The notes below the pieces were generated by a model. The model saw nothing but the letters and a program-made list of their open reading frames with translations. It was not told where the DNA came from and did not search any database. DNA of 64,000 nucleotides, from contig JAECYW010000002.1 in NCBI GenBank assembly GCA_023014335.1, forward strand, positions 3,658,001 to 3,722,000, given 5' to 3'. Each line of letters begins with the position of its first letter. Within the stretch, counting starts at the first letter, position 1. Position numbers and translations under genes: made by a program. Positions 59,475 through 64,000 of the stretch are shown one piece after another. The stretch comes from Galerina marginata (lineage: Eukaryota; Basidiomycota; Agaricomycetes; Agaricales; Galerinaceae).

Positions 59475-60702
59475 TCAGGACGACCCATGGCCGCTGACAC
59501 TGCTCCACCGTATGACGCCCTCGTATATCGAGTACATTACCGCCGCATTCGGTACCACTCTCATCAAATGCGCGCTCAGTCCGCTGTACAACGTCCGGGC
59601 GCCTTCCTCGGCTATAACGAGCCGCAGAGTTTGCCAAAGCCCAGTGTACTTGATGACACCATTCACGGAGGGTTGACGGAGGCGGGTACGCACGACCTGG
59701 GGGTGAAAAAGTTTCGATTTAATTAGCTGGGACGAGAAAATGAGAAAGGAGTAAGACAAAACGCGCCTCATGTGGATATGTGATGAGAGTCGCGACCAGC
59801 TTCGCCGTACCCGCGCTGCCGAGCAGACCTGCCCACTCGCCGACCACGCCTTGCCCTTCCGTCGCGAGACTCAGCTTCTTCAGCCGCTCATAGAGCACCC
59901 ACTGGATTGTAGTCTCCGTTACACCAAGATAACTCGCGCTCAGGCCCTTATAGAACCCCCGCACGCCCTCGTCTCTCATAATCTTCTTGATACATGCCCA
60001 GCTCCCCCTACTGCCAACGGCGCGTTCGCCCTTATTCGAATGCTCGAGCTGCAGGCGCGTCTTCACGACCCAAATCGGGTTCGTGGCAGTGCCGGTGACG
60101 ACGCCTGCGATGACGGCGGCGGTGAATTGCACCCAGGAATTTTCTTGCCCGTGGTTGAACTGCTCTGCGATGAGGAGTTTGCCGTTGCCGTATGTGAAGA
60201 AGTTAATGGAGCGCGCCGGGATGACGCCTACGAGAGTGGGTCCAAGGCCCTTGAAGAGCGCACGGAAGGACTCTTCGCGGTAGATGTCGCTGTGGGTTGA
60301 CGGGTCTCGTCAGTGACGATGGAGAGTCGTGATCAAGGAATAGCAACGCACCGAATAATATGCCCCGTCTCGACGAAGTTGTATAGCAAATTGGTTGTTC
60401 GCGGTGCGCTGATAAGGACACCACCCCCACCGCCTCCAACCACGCCAACCGCTACATGTTTCTGTCGAAAGAGGTCAGACTGTAGACGGGTTTTGACAAC
60501 GTCGAAGGGGCTCGTGATGATGGCACCACACATCCCGCCGAGTCTGATCCACAGCAGTGGTCAGCTGGAGTTCCACGAAAACGAGACGCGAAAATACATA
60601 CCCTCCTGCTACGAGATGCAGCCACGGATTCGTCTTGGCCAGGTCTTTCGTGCTTGCACCTCGGGCGGATTTTGAGTTGGGGAGGGTTTGTAGTGTTGCC
60701 AT
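59475..60702 (-). CDS. RIM2: Mitochondrial pyrimidine nucleotide carrier (SLC25, RIM2-like)
   Basis: Inner-membrane carrier that exchanges pyrimidine nucleotides and so supports mtDNA and RNA synthesis. From ATG at 60702: MATLQTLPNS, then HLVAGG and CGAIITSPFDVVKTRLQSDL (first carrier signature). Then come VETGHIIRDIYREE, LFKGLGPTLVGVIPARSINF, FTYGNGK, VIAGVVTGTATNPIWVVKTR (second signature, with the RIM2-type NPIWVVKTRLQ), GFYKGLSASYLGVTETTIQW and VLYERLK. The third signature is TLITYPHEVVRTRLRQP, then LYSGLSAHLMRVVPNAAVMY and the stop at 59475-59477. The three repeats and the Trp in the second signature place it with Rim2/SLC25A33/A36. A Gly-rich loop (VVGGGGGGV, about 60440) follows repeat 1. 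The substrate is inferred from family membership. Confidence 0.9.
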
Positions 60703-61129
60703 ATGTCTGATATCTCCAGAATAAGTTTGAGTGGGACTTCTAAGCCGTCTATCCGCAGGCGTAAGAGTGATACAGTCCAGAAAAGCGAATACAGAGACGA
60801 GAAGCAGCCAACAGAAACTCAGAACGAAAAATGGAACGCAGACGAAGGAAAAGAGCAACTCGTCAACTGCTGCCGAATCGGGATTTCTCCACTTTTTTTC
60901 GGATCACGTGTCGATGTTCGCGTAGACGCCGTACACCGCCAAATGTATGATACCTAGCAGTCACGTTTTCTAATTTCATCGAGAACGTATGTCGACTTAC
61001 ATGTATCACATATGGAGTCAGCCATATACCATATGAAATTTTTGATTTTCAAATAGCTGGTTGGTACATGTTCTGTCGTGACAACCATATAGCAGGAAGG
61101 GCAGGGTGAAGGTCTTATCCTACCCTTTT
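60703..61129. other. Intergenic, no gene seen
   Basis: Probable promoter of the carrier gene, then AT-rich sequence leading into the CAGCTG repeat array. Confidence 0.4.
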
Positions 61130-62400
61130 GTCAGTTCGGAAACCAGCTCCCTCCCAGCTGAAATATTTGATATTAATTCAGCTGGGCGGCACACACTGAC
61201 ATATAATATCCATGAAGCAGTGGGACCATCCTGGAGACCTTGCTCTACATAAATGGCACACACAGAACCAGCTCCCTCCCAGCTGGAATAATTAATGTCG
61301 GCTCAGCTGGTTAGCAGGATTTAGACATGATGACCACTATATAGCAGGATGGACATCCTGGGGATCTTACCCCACCTATCTGGCAGATCAAGAACGGGAT
61401 CGTTCCCAGCTGAAATATTTGATGATAGTTCAGCTGGGTGGCACGCATTTGCATGTAATATCAATGAAGCAGTATATCCATTCTGGATGTCTTGCTCTAC
61501 ATAACTGCAAGATGCAGAGCTAGCTCCTTCACAGCTGAAATAATTGACGTTGGCTCAGCTGGTGAGAGGTACCCAGATATCATAACTACTATGTAACGGG
61601 AAGAGCATCCTGAGGATCTTACCCCACCTACACTAACAAGGAAAAAGTAATGTCCCATCCATTTTTGAACGATTTCTCGACAACCGCCTTGAATTTAAAA
61701 AATCCGTGGCAAGGTTTTGAAGATGGGAGATAGACACTAAGGATATTAGCCACAGAAGATCCCAACCGTGTCTCCCTGGTGGTATTTGTGAGCTTTAACG
61801 AAATTTGTAAAAATCCACTTCTTGAAAAATGGCAAACATTCTCCTGGTATATAGTGTAGATTGTTCTCATGGAAAGTCAATACTCATTCCCCTTGAGATA
61901 TCAAATATTGACCGAACGGTTATCGTGAAACAGGTGTAACAATCATGTGAATTTGGACCAAAAAGGGTAATTATAGCCTAAAATGACCCAAAATGACCGT
62001 TTTGCAAGGCTTGTAGCTCATGCCGACATGTATGGAGGTCCATAAATTAAGCTGATTCTGATTCTTATTAAACTGATATATGACATATAGGCAAGTTCAC
62101 TCCTCAAGCAAAAAATTGACGAAGTTGGAAAATGCATGAAATCAATATTTTCACCGAAACCTGTTGTTGCACACCGGAAAATGAATAAAAAGCCAAACTT
62201 TATGGTCAGTCCCGGCTGTCTACTAGCTATCTAGAATATCTTGTTAGGGAATCATCAAAGGCAAACTTGTTCACGAGAAATAGACAAAATGATTTTGGGA
62301 CATTACTTTTTCCGTGTTAGTGTACCTGTCAGATCAGGAACCGGCTTAATCACACCTGGGATATTTAATGATAACTAGCTGGGTGGCACATAAACATTGC
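61130..62400. repeat. Tandem repeats built on CAGCTG palindromes
   Basis: Short inverted pairs cagctgaa...ttcagctg and cagctgga...ctcagctg stand at about 61157, 61278, 61407 and 61532, alternating every 125 bp, with a remnant at about 62357-62382. The full period of about 250 bp carries two half-units. One has tggcacacactgacatataa followed by tatccatgaagcag; the other has tgatgaccactatatagcag followed by a gatcttaccccacct run. The array is interrupted by the element at 61631-62322. Confidence 0.8.
61631..62322. mobile_element. 692-bp non-autonomous TIR element with TA target duplication
   Basis: The left end cactaacaaggaaaaagtaa continues tgtccca and is the reverse complement of the right end (62296-62322) with a single mismatch over 27 bp. 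TA dinucleotides flank it (61629-61630 and 62323-62324). Removing element plus one TA restores the repeat unit accccaccta / cctgtcagatcaggaacc, which matches the uninterrupted neighbour (ccccacctatctggcagatcaagaac at about 61371). TA duplication points to a Tc1/mariner-type transposase acting in trans. The interior has no transposase; an 80-codon minus frame is not convincing. Confidence 0.9.
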
Positions 62401-62723
62401 ATGTCTAATACTATATAAAACCCGTGGTTAAGGAGGCAGCACTGGTGGCTGCATTAGCCGTGTCAATGCCAGTGGAAGGGGCGGAGTGGGGAGCATCAAA
62501 ACACGTCGACACTGGTCGAAAGTTTGAAGGTGGCGGAGCTGCGTCAAACATGCAGACAGCCGTGGAAGAGGTGGTGGCGGAGCTGGATCAACCACATTGA
62601 TAGCAGGCCTAGAGGCGGGGCGGTGCGCCTGCCTAAACAAAGGCGGTTCAAAACGCAGATGTGGATGTTAATAAAGCGAATAACACAAGATATGTGACGA
62701 AGGATGCTATTTATGTCTAACTG

Positions 62724-63492
62724 TTAGATCCTTCCATTCTCTTGCGATCGCTCCAATGTCGCTATTTTTTTCTGCAGCGCTTCGTTCTCTTCCCTCAATG
62801 CTTCAATATTCTCTTGCGATCGCTTCTCCAAACTGCCAAGTTTGTTATGCAGCGCCTCGTTCTCTTGCTTCAATGTTTCGAGCCTTTGGAAGACGGCGTC
62901 TCCTTGTAGATCTCTGTTGTAAGAGTAATACATAACTATAGTTTTAGTTTTGGAGGTGTAAATTACGAGGATTTTGAGTGCACAATTTGAAAAGCAAGGG
63001 CAAACATATGATGAGCCTAGTGCCAAAAATCGAAAGGAAGAGGAATGCTTACCGTTTGAACAAGCTTTCACCCAAGTACCCCCCGAAACGAGAATATTAT
63101 TGGCCAGAATGAACACGTTATGAAAGAAGCCGCCTGATATTATGATATCTATCCTGAGGTTAACGAGAGGCCCAAGCAAACAGGTTGCGCATTTACTGTC
63201 GTGAATTGAGAGCGCAAACGTGCGCAGCGCGGGGGTGGTCGTCGTTGAGTCTACAAGGGTCAGGCTGTGGAACTTGTGCTATCCTTAGAAACTTACCGTT
63301 GCTTCTGGTATCGCTTGCGGAAGTACCGTCTATTGCTCAAATGAGCTGAGTATTCGAGAACGAGTCTAAAGAGACTTACGCGGTTCGGTCATTGTGGATG
63401 CTAGAAAGAAGAGATCTTTGAGAACGAAAGAGTCGAAAGGCGGTGTACAATTCACCGTCAACGTAGACATTTCCATTTGGTGTAGCAGCCAT
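62724..63492 (-). CDS. Hypothetical small protein with C-terminal coiled coil
   Basis: From ATG at 63492: MAATPNGNVYVDGELYTAFR, LFRSQRSLLSSIHNDRTA. Short exons follow, DGTSASDTRSN and DSTTTTPALRTFALSIHDSK, then IDIIISGGFFHNVFILANNI with VSGGTWVKACSN. The last exons give LQGDAVFQRLETLKQENEAL, HNKLGSLEKRSQENIEALRE and ENEALQKKIATLERSQENGR, ending at 62724. The end is a clear leucine-zipper-like coiled coil with an internal repeat of the SQEN block. Exon limits are inferred from GTAAG donors and short AT-rich introns. No family recognised. Confidence 0.55.
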
Positions 63493-63609
63493 GACTGAAC
63501 TGTCCTTAAACAAAAGAGGAGGTAGACGAAGAGGCGGGGGTGATCGACGACGGTGTAACGGACAAGACAAACTCAGTGAGTTAGTTAGACGTCCAATTAT
63601 GGTCATACC

Positions 63610-64000
63610 AATAATTTAAATGAGCGCCTATTCTGGAGCGATAACAAATCGCTCAACGTGAAATCTAGAAGCCCACATATCGACTTTCTCGGCAGCCCAT
63701 ACTGCTTTAGCAGGTTTTTGAACAGACGGTTGACCGCCGAAGTTCTGTGGGTGGACCAGACTCATTATATGTCGCGGTTCTCGGTATGATTCTTCATGGT
63801 CTCAGAGCCCAGATCTTTGGAGGAGATAGCTTTGGCATCCTCAGTATTACTCCCTTGCGCGAGGATACGTCACCTCTGACCGGCTCTGTCCAGATCGCGA
63901 GTGCTCGCGGGCATCCTGAACGGATTTGAAGGTGCGTATATGCCACGTTCGAAATTCACTGATGTCTTCCTTACAGCTAATCTATGCCGCTGTTGGTATT
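63610..64000 (+). other. Unassigned open sequence at window edge
   Basis: A 60-codon plus-strand frame (63747-63929; GDSFGILSITPLREDTSPLT) may be an exon of a gene continuing past the window. No family recognised and no start context. Confidence 0.25.

Overview
This window comes from a filamentous basidiomycete, most likely an Agaricomycete (mushroom-forming fungus). Genes are broken by many 45-75 nt introns with GTNNGT donors and CTRAY branch sites. Several accessory genes belong to families that are expanded in Agaricomycetes: DUF6532-like, WD40 with a C-terminal membrane segment, a 2OG-Fe(II) dioxygenase, Plavaka and tnp2/CACTA-type transposases, and a transposon-associated ORF family. The species cannot be fixed from sequence alone.

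Layout. 1-4.4 kb: decayed THO2 (THO/TREX mRNA-export subunit), truncated at its 3' end and abutting a decayed transposon-associated ORF. 4.5-8.1 kb (minus): a gene whose 5' half is a tandem array of 143-bp exon-plus-intron units (87-nt exon, 56-nt intron) and whose 3' half looks like a DUF6532-type domain. 8.4-9.1 kb: small coiled-coil gene. 9.1-17.3 kb: mostly unrecognised, with a 1-kb terminal-inverted-repeat element at 11.85-12.86 kb and a glutamate-synthase (GLT1) relic at 15.7-16.1 kb. 17.3-19.0 kb: 2OG-Fe(II) dioxygenase gene. 19.4-26.5 kb: relics (secreted Cys-rich protein, Rossmann-fold protein, two repeat-associated ORFs) among hypothetical genes. 27.3-29.2 kb: intact WD40/membrane gene. 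29.5-31.0 kb: second copy of the transposon-associated ORF, frameshifted. 31.4-36.4 kb: two inverted arrays of about 160-bp units facing each other across about 2.4 kb. 36.5-36.9 kb: Plavaka relic. 37.8-41.7 kb: an apparently intact 1,205-residue tnp2/CACTA-type transposase gene. 42.6-43.4 kb: relic of beta-1,3-glucan synthase (FKS1) with an internal deletion. 44-52.5 kb: AT-rich repeat land with hairpins, MITE-like inverted repeats and tandem duplications.

52.5-60.7 kb is a compact, intact housekeeping block. Proteasome lid subunits RPN6 and RPN7 are divergently transcribed from a 124-bp shared promoter. They are followed by lysyl-tRNA synthetase, with an in-frame upstream extension that looks like a mitochondrial presequence, and a RIM2-type mitochondrial pyrimidine nucleotide carrier. 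61-62.4 kb: tandem CAGCTG-palindrome repeats interrupted by a 692-bp element with 27-bp inverted ends and TA target duplications. A small coiled-coil gene lies at 62.7-63.5 kb.

The contrast is the main message. The right-hand block is intact core genome. The left 52 kb is an accessory region that accumulated intron-bearing broken copies of core genes, transposons and tandemly amplified exon-intron units. Splice sites, family names and relic assignments rest on reading the sequence and on remembered family motifs; no search was run.
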